DNA from: Umezawaea sp049997955
GTDB lineage: Bacteria > Actinomycetota > Actinomycetes > Mycobacteriales > Pseudonocardiaceae
Length of the DNA: 64,000 nt
NCBI GenBank assembly: GCA_049997955.1
Contig: JAEBDY010000009.1
Span: 124,001-188,000, forward strand
Direction of reading: 5' to 3'
The translations under genes and the position numbers were made by a program. Positions 32,058-39,844 of the stretch are shown here, in pieces (the first letter of the stretch is position 1; every line of letters begins with the position of its first letter). Under the pieces are notes generated by a model. It was not told the origin of the DNA and searched no databases. It was given only the letters and a program-made list of their open reading frames with translations.

Positions 32058-33080
32058 ATGAATTCCACCCGATTGGATGACCCTACGGCGGCACGGCTGC
32101 TGGCGACCGCTGTGGACAACGTCCAACGGGACCACCCCGTGCACTGGATGATGGTGATCTCCTCCGACGCGGACCTGGTTCCGCACCGGCGGTTGCACCC
32201 CGTGTTCGCGGGCTCGTTCGACTGGCACTCGTGCGTGCACCAGACGTGGCTCGCGGTTCGGCTCCTGCGGCTCCGGCCGTCGCTGGACGGGGCGGACGAC
32301 GCCGTGGCGGTCCTGGACTCCCTGCTGACGCCCGAGAAGTGCGAGGTGGAGGCCGAGTTCTTCCGCGGTCCGCACGGCAAGCACTGGGAGCGCCCGTACG
32401 GCTGGGCGTGGCTGCTCGTGCTGGACGCGGAGCTGCGCACCTGGGACTCCGACCTGGCGCGGCGGTGGTCCGGCGCCCTGGCTCCCCTGGCGGGCGTGCT
32501 GCGCGACCGGGTCCTCGCGTGGGTGGGCACCGCGCGGCTGCCGATGCGGACCGGCACCCACGGCAACACGGCGTTCGCGACCAGCCTGGTGCTGGACGCG
32601 GCGCGGGCCGTCGGCGACGACGAGGTGGCCGAGGCGTGCGCGGAGGCGGCGCTGCGGTGGCACCGCGAGGACGCGGGATACGGCGGGTTCGAGCCCGACG
32701 CGGCGGACTTCCTGTCCCCCGCGCTGGTCGAGTCCGACCTGATGCGCCGGGTGCTGGACGTCGAGGAGTTCGCGGCGTGGTTCACGGCGTTCCTGCCGAA
32801 CCTGGACGAGGCGCGGTGGAAGGTGCTGCGCGAGCCCGTCCCGGTGGACGACCCGACCGACCCGTACGGCTCGCACCTGGCGGGGCTGGCGCTGTCGCGG
32901 GCGTGGAACTGGCAGGCGGTCGCCCGGGCGCTGCCCGAGGGCCACCGCTACCGGGAACTGGCGGCGACGTCCGCCGAAGCACACCGCGAAGCGGGCTGGC
33001 GCCACGTCTTCGGCCACGGCTACGCGGCCGAACACTGGCTGGGCACCTTCGCCGCGTACCTGGACCTGGGAGCGCACTGA
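32058..33080 (+). CDS. DUF2891 family protein
   Basis: A 340-aa protein with the DUF2891 hallmark HPVFAGSFDWHSCVHQTWLAVRLLR and repeated alpha-helical pairs (YGWAWLLVLDAELRTW, GNTAFATSLVLDAARAVG) that suggest an alpha/alpha toroid like glycosidases or isomerases. Also AEFFRGPHGKHWERPYG, WHREDAGYGGFEPDAADFLS and a C-terminal HVFGHGYAAEHWLGTFAAYL. Enzymatic role unknown. It is divergent from aroG and is an insertion relative to the mycobacterial order. Confidence 0.85.
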   Translation: MNSTRLDDPTAARLLATAVDNVQRDHPVHWMMVISSDADLVPHRRLHPVFAGSFDWHSCVHQTWLAVRLLRLRPSLDGADDAVAVLDSLLTPEKCEVEAEFFRGPHGKHWERPYGWAWLLVLDAELRTWDSDLARRWSGALAPLAGVLRDRVLAWVGTARLPMRTGTHGNTAFATSLVLDAARAVGDDEVAEACAEAALRWHREDAGYGGFEPDAADFLSPALVESDLMRRVLDVEEFAAWFTAFLPNLDEARWKVLREPVPVDDPTDPYGSHLAGLALSRAWNWQAVARALPEGHRYRELAATSAEAHREAGWRHVFGHGYAAEHWLGTFAAYLDLGAH

Positions 33081-33083
33081 CGC

Positions 33084-33118
33084 GAAGAGGGCCCCGAGGA
33101 AACCTCGGGGCCCTCTTC
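33084..33118. terminator. Terminator after the DUF2891 gene
   Basis: GAAGAGGGCCCCGAGG (33084-33099), loop AAA, exact complementary arm 33103-33118: a 16-bp stem starting 3 nt after the stop codon. Confidence 0.85.
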
Positions 33119-33174
33119 ACATGATCAACCCTGACGACTCCCCCGCGAGGCCGCGTCGGTAGGTCGGGTCGCCA

Positions 33175-33219
33175 TTTTTCGAGCAGGGCGGTGACGAAGT
33201 CCCTGCCCTGCTCGAAAAA
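33175..33219. repeat. 15-bp inverted repeat with A/T-rich outer ends
   Basis: TTTTTCGAGCAGGGC (33175-33189), 15-nt loop, GCCCTGCTCGAAAAA (33205-33219). It lies between the stops of two convergent genes. The outer T5/A5 tracts are part of the stem, so neither strand has a free U-tail; it may be a terminator for the phosphofructokinase gene or another structured element. Confidence 0.6.
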
Positions 33220-33280
33220 ATCGAGGCTCGACGTGCCGACTCGTGGCGGCGAGCTCGGAGTCCGCGGAGCGGCGACCGGA

Positions 33281-34306
33281 TTAACCGAAGAAGACCTCGG
33301 CCTCGGCCAGGCGGTGCGCGGGGACGGTCTTGAGCTCGGCGGTCGCCTCGGCCAGCTTGACCCGGACGATCTCGGTGCCGCGCAGCGCCACCATCACGCC
33401 GAAGTCGCCGTCGGCCACCGCGTCGGCCGCGTGCAGGCCGAAGCGGGTCGCGAGGACGCGGTCGTACGCGGTCGGGATGCCGCCGCGCTGGGTGTGGCCC
33501 AGCACGACCGCGCGGGACTCCTTGCCGGTGCGCTGCGCGATCTCCTCCGCGAGCCAGGTGCCGACGCCGCCGAGGCGGACGTGGCCGAACGCGTCCTTCT
33601 CACCGGAGTGCAGGACCTCGGCGCCGCCTTCGGGCACAGCGCCCTCGGCCACGACGATGATCGGCGCGAACTGCTTCTCGAAGCGCCGCTCGACCCAGCT
33701 GACGACCTTCTCGACGCTGAACGGGCGCTCGGGCACGAGGATGACGTTCGCGCCGCCCGCGAGGCCGGAGTGCAGCGCGATCCAGCCCGCGTGGCGGCCC
33801 ATGACCTCGACGACGAGCGCGCGGTGGTGCGACTCGGCGGTGGTGCGCAGCCGGTCGATCGACTCGGTCGCGATGTGCACGGCGGTGTCGAAGCCGAACG
33901 TGTAGTCGGTCGCGCCCAGGTCGTTGTCGATCGTCTTCGGCACGCCCACGACGCCGATGCCGTCGTCGGTGAGGCGCTTCGCGACGCCGAGGGTGTCCTC
34001 GCCGCCGATCGCGATCAGCGCGTCGACGCCTTCGGCGGCGAGCACCTCGCGGATCTTGTCCACGCCGCCGTCGACCTTGTACGGGTTCGTCCGCGACGAG
34101 CCGAGGATCGTGCCGCCCCTGGTCAGGATGTCTTCGACGTCGTTGAGACCGATGGGCTTCGTCAGCCCCTCGATCGGCCCCTGCCACCCGTTCCGGAAGC
34201 CGACGATGTCCCAGCCGTGGACCTCGACACCCTTGCGAACGACGGCCCTGATGACCGCGTTCAGGCCAGGGCAGTCCCCGCCGCCAGTGAGCACACCGAT
34301 GCGCAT
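33281..34306 (-). CDS. pfkA: 6-phosphofructokinase, PPi-type residue pattern
   Basis: A 341-aa PFK family protein phosphorylating fructose 6-phosphate. Strings: VLTGGGDCPGLNAVIRAVVR, GTILGSSRTNPYK, GVPKTIDNDLGATDYTFGFD with catalytic Asp, EVMGRHAGWIALHSGLAGGA and VLGHTQRGGIPTAYDRVLAT. Position 104 is Asp (AIGGEDTLG) and position 124 is Lys (VPKTIDND). ATP-PFKs carry Gly at both, whereas the PPi-dependent enzyme of Amycolatopsis methanolica has the Asp/Lys pattern. Pyrophosphate is therefore the likely phosphoryl donor, making the step reversible. The gene stands alone between convergent DUF2891 and the exoribonuclease gene. Confidence 0.93.
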   Translation of the reverse strand: MRIGVLTGGGDCPGLNAVIRAVVRKGVEVHGWDIVGFRNGWQGPIEGLTKPIGLNDVEDILTRGGTILGSSRTNPYKVDGGVDKIREVLAAEGVDALIAIGGEDTLGVAKRLTDDGIGVVGVPKTIDNDLGATDYTFGFDTAVHIATESIDRLRTTAESHHRALVVEVMGRHAGWIALHSGLAGGANVILVPERPFSVEKVVSWVERRFEKQFAPIIVVAEGAVPEGGAEVLHSGEKDAFGHVRLGGVGTWLAEEIAQRTGKESRAVVLGHTQRGGIPTAYDRVLATRFGLHAADAVADGDFGVMVALRGTEIVRVKLAEATAELKTVPAHRLAEAEVFFG

Positions 34307-34443
34307 CTGCTTCGCCCAATCTCTCTCGAAGACCGTTTGGTCGAGTGCCGCCCATGGCGTCGGTGCCCGGCGTCACTACCTCGGAGCCCGAAGCGTGTCA
34401 CGGACTGGATCGGTGCAGCAACACCGCGGTCACAAAACTGTGC

Positions 34444-34956
34444 TCACGCGACCGGGAAACCGCGCTTCTTGCGCTCCTGTTCGATCACCTTCCAGCGCGC
34501 CAGGTTGTGCCGGGCGTCCGCGAGCGCGTCGTGCGCGTCGGCGGGGGCCTGCGGCAACCGCGGCCTGCCGACGTCGTCCCACCGCTGGCGGAGGTCGCGG
34601 GTGAAGCGCGGCAGGCTGCGCGGCAGCGCGGGCATGGAGCCCCAGAGCTGGGCGAGCGCGACGTGGTCGTACGCCGCGAACCACGCCCACAGCTCGACCT
34701 CGTCGCGGGCCGCTTTGGGGCCACCGAGGAAGTCCAGCAGGTCGCGCCTGAGCTTCTCCCGGCTGCGCCAGGTCGGGTCGGCGGGCGGCGGGAGCTGGTT
34801 CAGCACGTTGTTGCGCACCCAGGGACCGGCCTTGGCCGGGTCGAACTCGGTCGAGACCGCGTAGAACTCATCGCCCTCCTCGGTCACCACACCGATCGAG
34901 ATCAGATCGATGGTGGTGCCGTCCTCGATGAATTCGCAGTCGTAGAAGAAACGCAC
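34444..34956 (-). CDS. 3'-5' exoribonuclease AS (Rv2179c family)
   Basis: A 170-aa DEDD-type exoribonuclease. It starts MRFFYDCEFIEDGTTIDLIS, with the first Asp/Glu catalytic pair (DCEF). It continues WVRNNVLNQLPPP, EVELWAWFAAYDHVALAQLW with the next Asp, and HDALADARHNLARWKVIE supplying the His/Asp pair. M. tuberculosis Rv2179c, at the same position after aroG, is a dimeric 3'-5' exoribonuclease with preference for adenylate-containing substrates. GTG 34956 opens the conserved fold and is 22 nt from the upstream plsC stop. Confidence 0.9.
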   Translation of the reverse strand: MRFFYDCEFIEDGTTIDLISIGVVTEEGDEFYAVSTEFDPAKAGPWVRNNVLNQLPPPADPTWRSREKLRRDLLDFLGGPKAARDEVELWAWFAAYDHVALAQLWGSMPALPRSLPRFTRDLRQRWDDVGRPRLPQAPADAHDALADARHNLARWKVIEQERKKRGFPVA

Positions 34957-34978
34957 CGGGCCCACCCTAAGCGGCCGC

Positions 34979-35764
34979 TCAGCCCGCCTTCGTCTCGGGC
35001 ACGCGATCGACCGACTCGGCGCCCTGCCGCGCGGGCACATCGACCTCGCCCGCGGCCTCCGCCGCGGCCTGGTCCTCCTTGGCCTTGGACGCGTAGACGT
35101 CCACGTACTCCTGGCCGGTCAGCTCCATCAGCGCGTACATGATCTCGTCGGTGATCGACCGCAGCACGAACCGGTCGCCGGAGAGGCCCTCGTAGCGGGA
35201 GAAGTCGAGCGGCTTGCCGATCTTGATCGTGATCGGGGTCGGCTTCCACATGCGGGAGCCGATGGGGTTCGCCTTGTCGGTGCCGAACATCGCGATCGGG
35301 ATCACCGGCACACCCGCCTCCAGCGCGATCCAGGCGACGCCGACCTTGCCCTTGTACAGGCGGCCGTCCGGCGACCGCGTGCCCTCCGGGTAGATCCCGA
35401 GCAGCTTGCCCTCGCGCAGGATCCGCACACCGGTGGCCAGCGCGCCCTGGGCCGCGGAGGCGCTCGACCGGTCGATCGGCACCTGCCCGACCCCGGACAT
35501 GAAGGCCTTCTGCAGCCGGCCCTTGACGCCCGTGCCCGTGAAGTACTCGATCTTGGCCGGGAACGTCACCCTCCGCGACAGCTTCAGCGGCAGGAAGAAG
35601 GAGTCGGACACCGCGAGGTGGTTGCTCGCCAAGATCGCACCACCGTCCTTCGGGATGTGCTCGGCGCCCTCGATGATCCGGGGGCGGAAGAACACCTTCA
35701 GCAGGGGTCCGAGAAAAATGTGCTTCATCAACCAGTACAGCACTGCTGGGAGCGCCTCCCTCAC
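34979..35764 (-). CDS. plsC: 1-acyl-sn-glycerol-3-phosphate acyltransferase
   Basis: A 261-aa PlsC-type acyltransferase transferring an acyl chain to lysophosphatidic acid. HX4D motif NHLAVSD (about residues 48-54), block II YFTGTGVKGRLQKAFMSGVG, block III GIYPEGTRSPDGRLYKGKVG and block IV VPVIPIAMFGTD. An amphipathic N-terminus (VLYWLMKHIFLGPLLKVFF) anchors it to the membrane. The acidic C-terminal tail of about 30 residues is poorly conserved. It matches Rv2182c. Start GTG 35764 with a possible internal GTG at 35740. A second plsC lies at 62247. Confidence 0.92.
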   Translation of the reverse strand: MREALPAVLYWLMKHIFLGPLLKVFFRPRIIEGAEHIPKDGGAILASNHLAVSDSFFLPLKLSRRVTFPAKIEYFTGTGVKGRLQKAFMSGVGQVPIDRSSASAAQGALATGVRILREGKLLGIYPEGTRSPDGRLYKGKVGVAWIALEAGVPVIPIAMFGTDKANPIGSRMWKPTPITIKIGKPLDFSRYEGLSGDRFVLRSITDEIMYALMELTGQEYVDVYASKAKEDQAAAEAAGEVDVPARQGAESVDRVPETKAG

Positions 35765-35940
35765 CGACCTTGATCCGACGCCAGCCTACGTAGCCGACGG
35801 CACAAGGCACAACGAAGACGCGCCTCGGGTCTGAGCGGACTGTTTTCCCTACTCCTGCCGGAGCCCGGAACGAAGGGCGAACGTGGGACGATGACGGGGA
35901 AGAGGACGACGCCCGTACACGGGAGGGCTGGAGCACGCAG

Positions 35941-36396
35941 ATGGATTCCCGACGCGACTCGACCGACGGCCCCGAAGACGTGGACGCGACCTTCGCCGAA
36001 ATCGTCGCGAGCCTGGAACGGGACGGGATGGGCGCCAACTGGCCCGATCCCCCCTCGTTCGACGAACCCGCCGACGAACCGGTCGCCGCCGGGATCCGCC
36101 CGGAGGGGCAGCCGCGGATCGCGGCGCCCGAGCCGGAGGACGACGAGGACGACGAGCACTTCGTGCCGCCGGAGCCGCCGCCGCTGCCGCGGTTGCGCGC
36201 GGGCACGATCGCCGCGCTGGTGGTGATCGCCATCGGGGTGGTGCTGCTGGTGGTGCCGCAGCTGTTCGGCCTGTCGACGCAGATCAGCGTGCCCGCGGCG
36301 CTGGTGGTGCTGTGCGCGGGTGTCGGGTGGCTCGTGATGCGGGTCCGACCTGGGCCGCCGCCGGATTCCGGGTGGGACGACGGGGCGGTGCTCTGA
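35941..36396 (+). CDS. Acidic protein with two C-terminal membrane helices
   Basis: A 151-aa protein. The cytoplasmic N-terminal half is strongly acidic and Pro-rich (EPEDDEDDEHFVPPEPPPLP). Two hydrophobic segments follow, TIAALVVIAIGVVLLVVPQLFG and ISVPAALVVLCAGVGWLVMRV, separated by a short polar turn. Start ATG 35941, preceded by GGAGG with a spacing of about 14 nt. The family is not recognised. It is divergent from plsC. Confidence 0.7.
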   Translation: MDSRRDSTDGPEDVDATFAEIVASLERDGMGANWPDPPSFDEPADEPVAAGIRPEGQPRIAAPEPEDDEDDEHFVPPEPPPLPRLRAGTIAALVVIAIGVVLLVVPQLFGLSTQISVPAALVVLCAGVGWLVMRVRPGPPPDSGWDDGAVL

Positions 36397-36786
36397 GGCT
36401 GGCGGCCGTTCGGGCTGGAGCCGTTGAGCTGGGGGCTGTTCGGTTGGCGGCCGGTTCGACTGCTGGGGTGGGAGTGCCCCCGCTGCGCGATTATTTCTAT
36501 GACCGTTCCGCTTTGTCAAGGCGGGAAAGATGCCTTGACAAAGCGGAACGGTCATGAAGGCGCTGGGGATCGGGGGCAGGGAGGGGACTGCGCTCGACGT
36601 TGGGTTTGTCGGTTGGTGGGCCGGGTGGTTCGTGGTGCGAAGTCGCCAGGCGGACGGCAGGGCTGCGCTTTGGCGTGAGGTCAGAGTTGGGCCGTTTCGG
36701 CTGGGGTGATTGGCCGGGTGGTTCGTGGTGCGAACCCGGTCAAAGCCGCAGGCCGGTCTCGAAGGACGGTGTGCTTTGGCGTGAGG
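36397..36786. other. 390-bp non-coding gap with hairpin and partial duplication
   Basis: No gene seen. It contains a perfect 24-bp inverted repeat (36499-36555). Then, from about 36611, there is a diverged duplication of sequence that includes the 3' end of the ROK kinase gene (for example GGCCGGGTGGTTCGTGGTGC at 36619 and 36712, and GCTTTGGCGTGAGGTCAG at 36667 and 36773). Confidence 0.7.
36499..36555. terminator. Perfect 24-bp hairpin between convergent genes
   Basis: Left arm 36499-36522 (starting ATGACCGTTCCGCTTTGTCA), 9-nt loop GGGAAAGAT, right arm 36532-36555 its exact reverse complement. It lies 102 nt after the acidic membrane protein gene, so it is probably its terminator, but the length and A/T content are atypical for this genome. 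Confidence 0.55.
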
Positions 36787-36800
36787 TCAGTGGTTGCGGC
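36619..36800 (+). repeat. Imperfect ~100-bp duplication at the 3' end of the ROK gene
   Basis: Blocks recur in the same order: GGCCGGGTGGTTCGTGGTGC (36619, 36712), GCTTTGGCGTGAGGTCAG (36667, 36773), and GTTGGGCCGTTTCGGCTGG versus GTTGCGGCCGTTTGGGCTGG. The offset grows from 93 to 118 nt owing to small insertions. The right-hand copy runs into the coding 3' end of the ROK gene, so the left copy is a decayed duplicate of that end. Confidence 0.6.
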
Positions 36801-37758
36801 CGTTTGGGCTGGTGTGGTTGGCCAGGTCCCTGGCCAGGGTGGCCGCGCCCACCAGGCCCGCGTCGTCGCCCAGTTGGGCGGTGCGGATCCTGGCCAGTGG
36901 GCGGTGGCCCGCGCCGGTGATGACCTCGGCGTAGCGCTCGCGGGCCTCGTCCAGGAACAGCGGGGCCGACTCCGAGACGCCGCCGCCGATGACGACCATC
37001 TCCGGGTCGTAGACGTCGGCGACCAGGGCCAGGCCGTCGCCCAGCCACCTGGCCAGGTCGGACATGGCGCGCAGGGCCAGCGGGTCGCCGTCGCGGGCAG
37101 CCGCCGCCACCCGTCGGCCGGTGATGGCGCGGGAGTCGCGGAGGGCTTCCCTGACCAGCACGGTGGAGACGCCGGGGTTCTTGGCCAGCAGTTCCACCGC
37201 GGTGGTGCTGAGGGCCGTGCCGCTGCAGTAGCGCTCCCAGCAGCCGTTCTTGCCGCACGGGCACGGGCGGCCGTCCGGGACCAGCCTGAGGTGGCCCAAC
37301 TCCGGGGCGACGCCGTGGGCGCCGCGGTAGACCTTGCCCTCGATGAGGAGCGCGCCGCCGATACCGGTGCCGAGCGCGACCATGACGGCGATCTTGGAAC
37401 CGCGGGCCGCGCCGAAGCGGTGCTCGGCCAGGGCCGCGGCGTTGGCGTCGTGCTCCAGCACCACCGGCAGGCCGATGCGCTGAGACAGGCGCTGGGCGAC
37501 CGGGGCCTGGCGCCAGGCCAGGTGGGGCGCGAAGCGGACGGTGCGGCGGTCCGTGGCCACGAAACCGGCCACGGCCAGACCCACCGCGGAGATGTGGTGG
37601 CGGCCGGCCAGTTCGCCGACGGCCGACGTGATGGCGTCCTCCAGCGGCCCCTCGTCGCCGGGGGTGAGGGCGCGGGTGATGTCGACGACGGAGCCGTCGG
37701 AGTCGACGACGCCCGCGCGGACGCTGGTGCCGCCGATGTCGACGCCGACGGTCAGCAC
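36787..37758 (-). CDS. ROK-family glucokinase
   Basis: A 323-aa ROK sugar kinase. N-terminal phosphate loop VGVDIGGTSVRAGVV, sugar-binding LPVVLEHDANAAALAEHRFG with catalytic Asp in EHDANAA, MVALGTGIGGALLIEGKVYR, ELGHLRL and the zinc cluster CPCGKNGCWERYCSG, then VVIGGGVSES in the C-terminal domain. Glucose is the most common substrate of this architecture in actinobacteria. GTG 37758 has AGGAG 6 nt upstream and overlaps the stop of the preceding gene (37752), implying coupled translation in a plsC-independent operon with the ArsA-like gene. Confidence 0.9.
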   Translation of the reverse strand: MLTVGVDIGGTSVRAGVVDSDGSVVDITRALTPGDEGPLEDAITSAVGELAGRHHISAVGLAVAGFVATDRRTVRFAPHLAWRQAPVAQRLSQRIGLPVVLEHDANAAALAEHRFGAARGSKIAVMVALGTGIGGALLIEGKVYRGAHGVAPELGHLRLVPDGRPCPCGKNGCWERYCSGTALSTTAVELLAKNPGVSTVLVREALRDSRAITGRRVAAAARDGDPLALRAMSDLARWLGDGLALVADVYDPEMVVIGGGVSESAPLFLDEARERYAEVITGAGHRPLARIRTAQLGDDAGLVGAATLARDLANHTSPNGRNH

Positions 37759-38099
37759 TGCGACTCCTGGGCGGGCCTCCGGCGCACCACCTGGATGTGC
37801 TGGACCCTCGGCTCCTCGGCGGGTGTCTCCTCCGCGGGGGCGCTCGGCTCGCTCAACGCCATGCGCAGCAGGGTGATCAGGCCGGAGACGTGCTCCGCCG
37901 CCTTCGCGGCCAGCTCGGAGCGGTCGCCCCTGATCAGGGCGGCAGCGTTGCAGACCGGGCACCAGCCGCAGGTCCGCGGGTCGTGCTCCCCCGCGCCCTC
38001 GGTGGCGATCCGCTGGAGCCACGGTTGGGCGCGCTCGGCCGCCACGTCGATCAGCAGCCGGAGTTCCTCGACCAGCTTGGCCGTCTTGTCGTCCGCCAC
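37752..38099 (-). CDS. Small conserved actinobacterial protein with CGWCPVC motif
   Basis: A 115-aa helical protein: KTAKLVEELRLLIDVAAER, RTCGWCPVCNAAALIRGDRS, AAEHVSGLITLLRMALSE, then a Pro/Glu-rich tail. The paired Cys in CGWCPVC could bind metal or be redox-active. It sits between the ArsA-like ATPase (4 nt upstream) and the ROK kinase (7-nt overlap), so it is co-transcribed with both. Its role is unknown; in streptomycetes a similar protein (I recall DUF5304) keeps the same neighbours. Confidence 0.75.
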   Translation of the reverse strand: MADDKTAKLVEELRLLIDVAAERAQPWLQRIATEGAGEHDPRTCGWCPVCNAAALIRGDRSELAAKAAEHVSGLITLLRMALSEPSAPAEETPAEEPRVQHIQVVRRRPAQESQC

Positions 38100-38103
38100 A
38101 GGG

Positions 38104-39336
38104 TCACCGCATCCACAGGTTGGGGTCGGGGCGGAAGTGGACCGCCAGCCCCGTCTCGTCCATCTCGGCGCCGGTCACGACGCAGCGGCGCAGCAGCGAC
38201 GGCAGCGCCACCAGCTTGCGCCTGCCGTCGACGGTCACGGCCAGCTCGTCGCCGACGCGGGCCAGGTCCAGCGCCGCGTCGTCGCCCAGCGGCAGCACGA
38301 TGCGCAGCAGGTACTCGGCCTCGGTGCCCTTGCCGCCGCCGCTGACCTCCAGCATCGGGGCGGTGGACGCCTCGACGCCGCTCAGCGGGTCGGCGCCCCG
38401 GTACAGCTCGGCGGCCACGTCGAGCAGCGCGGGCACGCCGACGGGCTCGGAGGCGCGGTGGTCGACGATCCTCATCGCCACGTCGCCCGTGGCGGTCAGC
38501 TCGGCGGACTGGCGCAGCTCGGCCAGCACGGTGTCCTGCTCCCCGCGGCGGGTGCGCAGCCACGTCGCCGCCGCGCCCTCGGCGGAGCCGGGGTCCGGGA
38601 CGAGGCGGTTCGCCACGACGCCGTCCACGCGGATGCCCTGGAGCGCCAGCGCGGTGAGGGTGCGGCGGGTCTCGGCGGCGACCACGCGTTCGGGCGTCAG
38701 CACCAGGCGGACGGTCGTCGCGGTCTGGTCGGTGAGCATCGCGCGCAGCGCGTCGAGGTGGTCGGCGAGCCTGCCGAGCGCGTCGGCGGTGGCGTCCCAC
38801 TTCTCCGCGGTCCCGGTGCCCGCGACGCCTGCCAGCAGGCCGCGCACGACGCGGCGGTGCGTCGGGAAGAGGCGTTCGAGGTAGCCCGCGAACGCCTCGG
38901 GCAGCGCGAGCAGCCGGAGGGTTTCGGCGGTCGGACCGCAGTCGACCACGACGGCCTCCCACGGACCGGCGTGCGCGAGGCGGTGCACCTCGGCCAGCGC
39001 CAGCAGTTCCTCGACTCCGGGCAGGACGGTCAGCTCTTCGGCGTCCAGTTCGGCGACGCCCGCTCCCGCGAGGATCGTGCGCAGGTGGCCGCGCAGGTCG
39101 CGCCACGCGTCGTCCACGAGACCGCGCGGGTCGATCTGCGCGGCGAAGAGCCCGGGGTCCACTTCGGACGGTTGTCCGCCGAGCGGGACGCCGAGCGCGT
39201 CACCGAGCGAGTGCGCCGGGTCGGTGGAGACGACGAGCGCCTTGCGGCCGTCGGCGGCGAACTGGGCCGCGGTGGCGGCGGCGAGCGTCGTCTTGCCGAC
39301 GCCGCCCTTGCCGGTGAAGAGCAGGACGCGCGTCAT
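38104..39336 (-). CDS. ArsA-family ATPase (Rv2184c type)
   Basis: A 410-aa P-loop ATPase of the ArsA/Get3 clan. The deviant Walker A is LLFTGKGGVGKTTLA (residues 6-20), followed by VVSTDPAHSLGDALG (switch I), VVVDCGPTAETLRLL and VVANRLVPD (A-loop). Arsenite-binding Cys residues and a second ATPase half are absent, so this is not an arsenical pump subunit; homologues act as dimeric targeting or assembly ATPases. The C-terminal ~80 aa are beta-rich. ATG 39336 overlaps the SRPBCC stop (ATGA). Confidence 0.88.
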   Translation of the reverse strand: MTRVLLFTGKGGVGKTTLAAATAAQFAADGRKALVVSTDPAHSLGDALGVPLGGQPSEVDPGLFAAQIDPRGLVDDAWRDLRGHLRTILAGAGVAELDAEELTVLPGVEELLALAEVHRLAHAGPWEAVVVDCGPTAETLRLLALPEAFAGYLERLFPTHRRVVRGLLAGVAGTGTAEKWDATADALGRLADHLDALRAMLTDQTATTVRLVLTPERVVAAETRRTLTALALQGIRVDGVVANRLVPDPGSAEGAAATWLRTRRGEQDTVLAELRQSAELTATGDVAMRIVDHRASEPVGVPALLDVAAELYRGADPLSGVEASTAPMLEVSGGGKGTEAEYLLRIVLPLGDDAALDLARVGDELAVTVDGRRKLVALPSLLRRCVVTGAEMDETGLAVHFRPDPNLWMR

Positions 39337-39767
39337 CCAGCGTTTTCCACGCGGCGCTTGAGCTCCTTCAGGGCGGTGTCCATGATCATCTTCTCGGCCT
39401 TGCGGCGGAACAGCCCGATCATCGGCACGACCAGCTGCACGGACAGCGTGTACGTCACCTTGGTGCCGCCACCGGCGGCCTCCAACAGGTAGCTGCCCTG
39501 CTGCGACTTCTGCATGTTGCCCTTGACCAGGGACCAGCTGACGCCCTCGGCCGACCACTCGTAGGCCAGCACGTACTCGTCCTTGATGGGGCCCTGGTCG
39601 ATGTTGAACTTCACCTGCGACGCCCGACCGTCCTCACGGGAGTCGAGCACCTCGGTGCGCTTCACCCCGTTCGCCCAGTCCGGGTACGACTCGAAGTCCG
39701 CGATGACCGCCAGGATTTCCTCCGGCGGCGCGTCGATCACGATTGACTGGGTGGACTCGTCGGCCAT
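39333..39767 (-). CDS. SRPBCC (polyketide cyclase/START-like) protein, Rv2185c type
   Basis: A 144-aa helix-grip protein: STQSIVIDAPPEEILAVIAD, FESYPDWANGVKRTEVLDS, VKFNIDQGPIKDEYVLAYEW and a C-terminal long helix KAEKMIMDTALKELKRRVE. The fold encloses a hydrophobic cavity for lipids or polyketides. Upstream partner of the ArsA-like ATPase with a 4-nt overlap, as Rv2185c-Rv2184c in M. tuberculosis; the pair may handle a lipidic ligand together, which is an inference. Confidence 0.88.
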   Translation of the reverse strand: MADESTQSIVIDAPPEEILAVIADFESYPDWANGVKRTEVLDSREDGRASQVKFNIDQGPIKDEYVLAYEWSAEGVSWSLVKGNMQKSQQGSYLLEAAGGGTKVTYTLSVQLVVPMIGLFRRKAEKMIMDTALKELKRRVENAG

Positions 39768-39844
39768 GGCAGGGAGGTTACAGCGTTGGACGGCCGCTGC
39801 TCCGCGGACGGCGGCGAGGCCTCCTGGAGTCGGCCGCGCGCAGG

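Noticed and set aside
36605..36640. TTGTCGGTT resembling a further damage-type promoter
   Set aside because: With 8-nt spacing the next hexamer is GC-only (no TANNNT), and it lies within the duplicated 3' end of the ROK gene.
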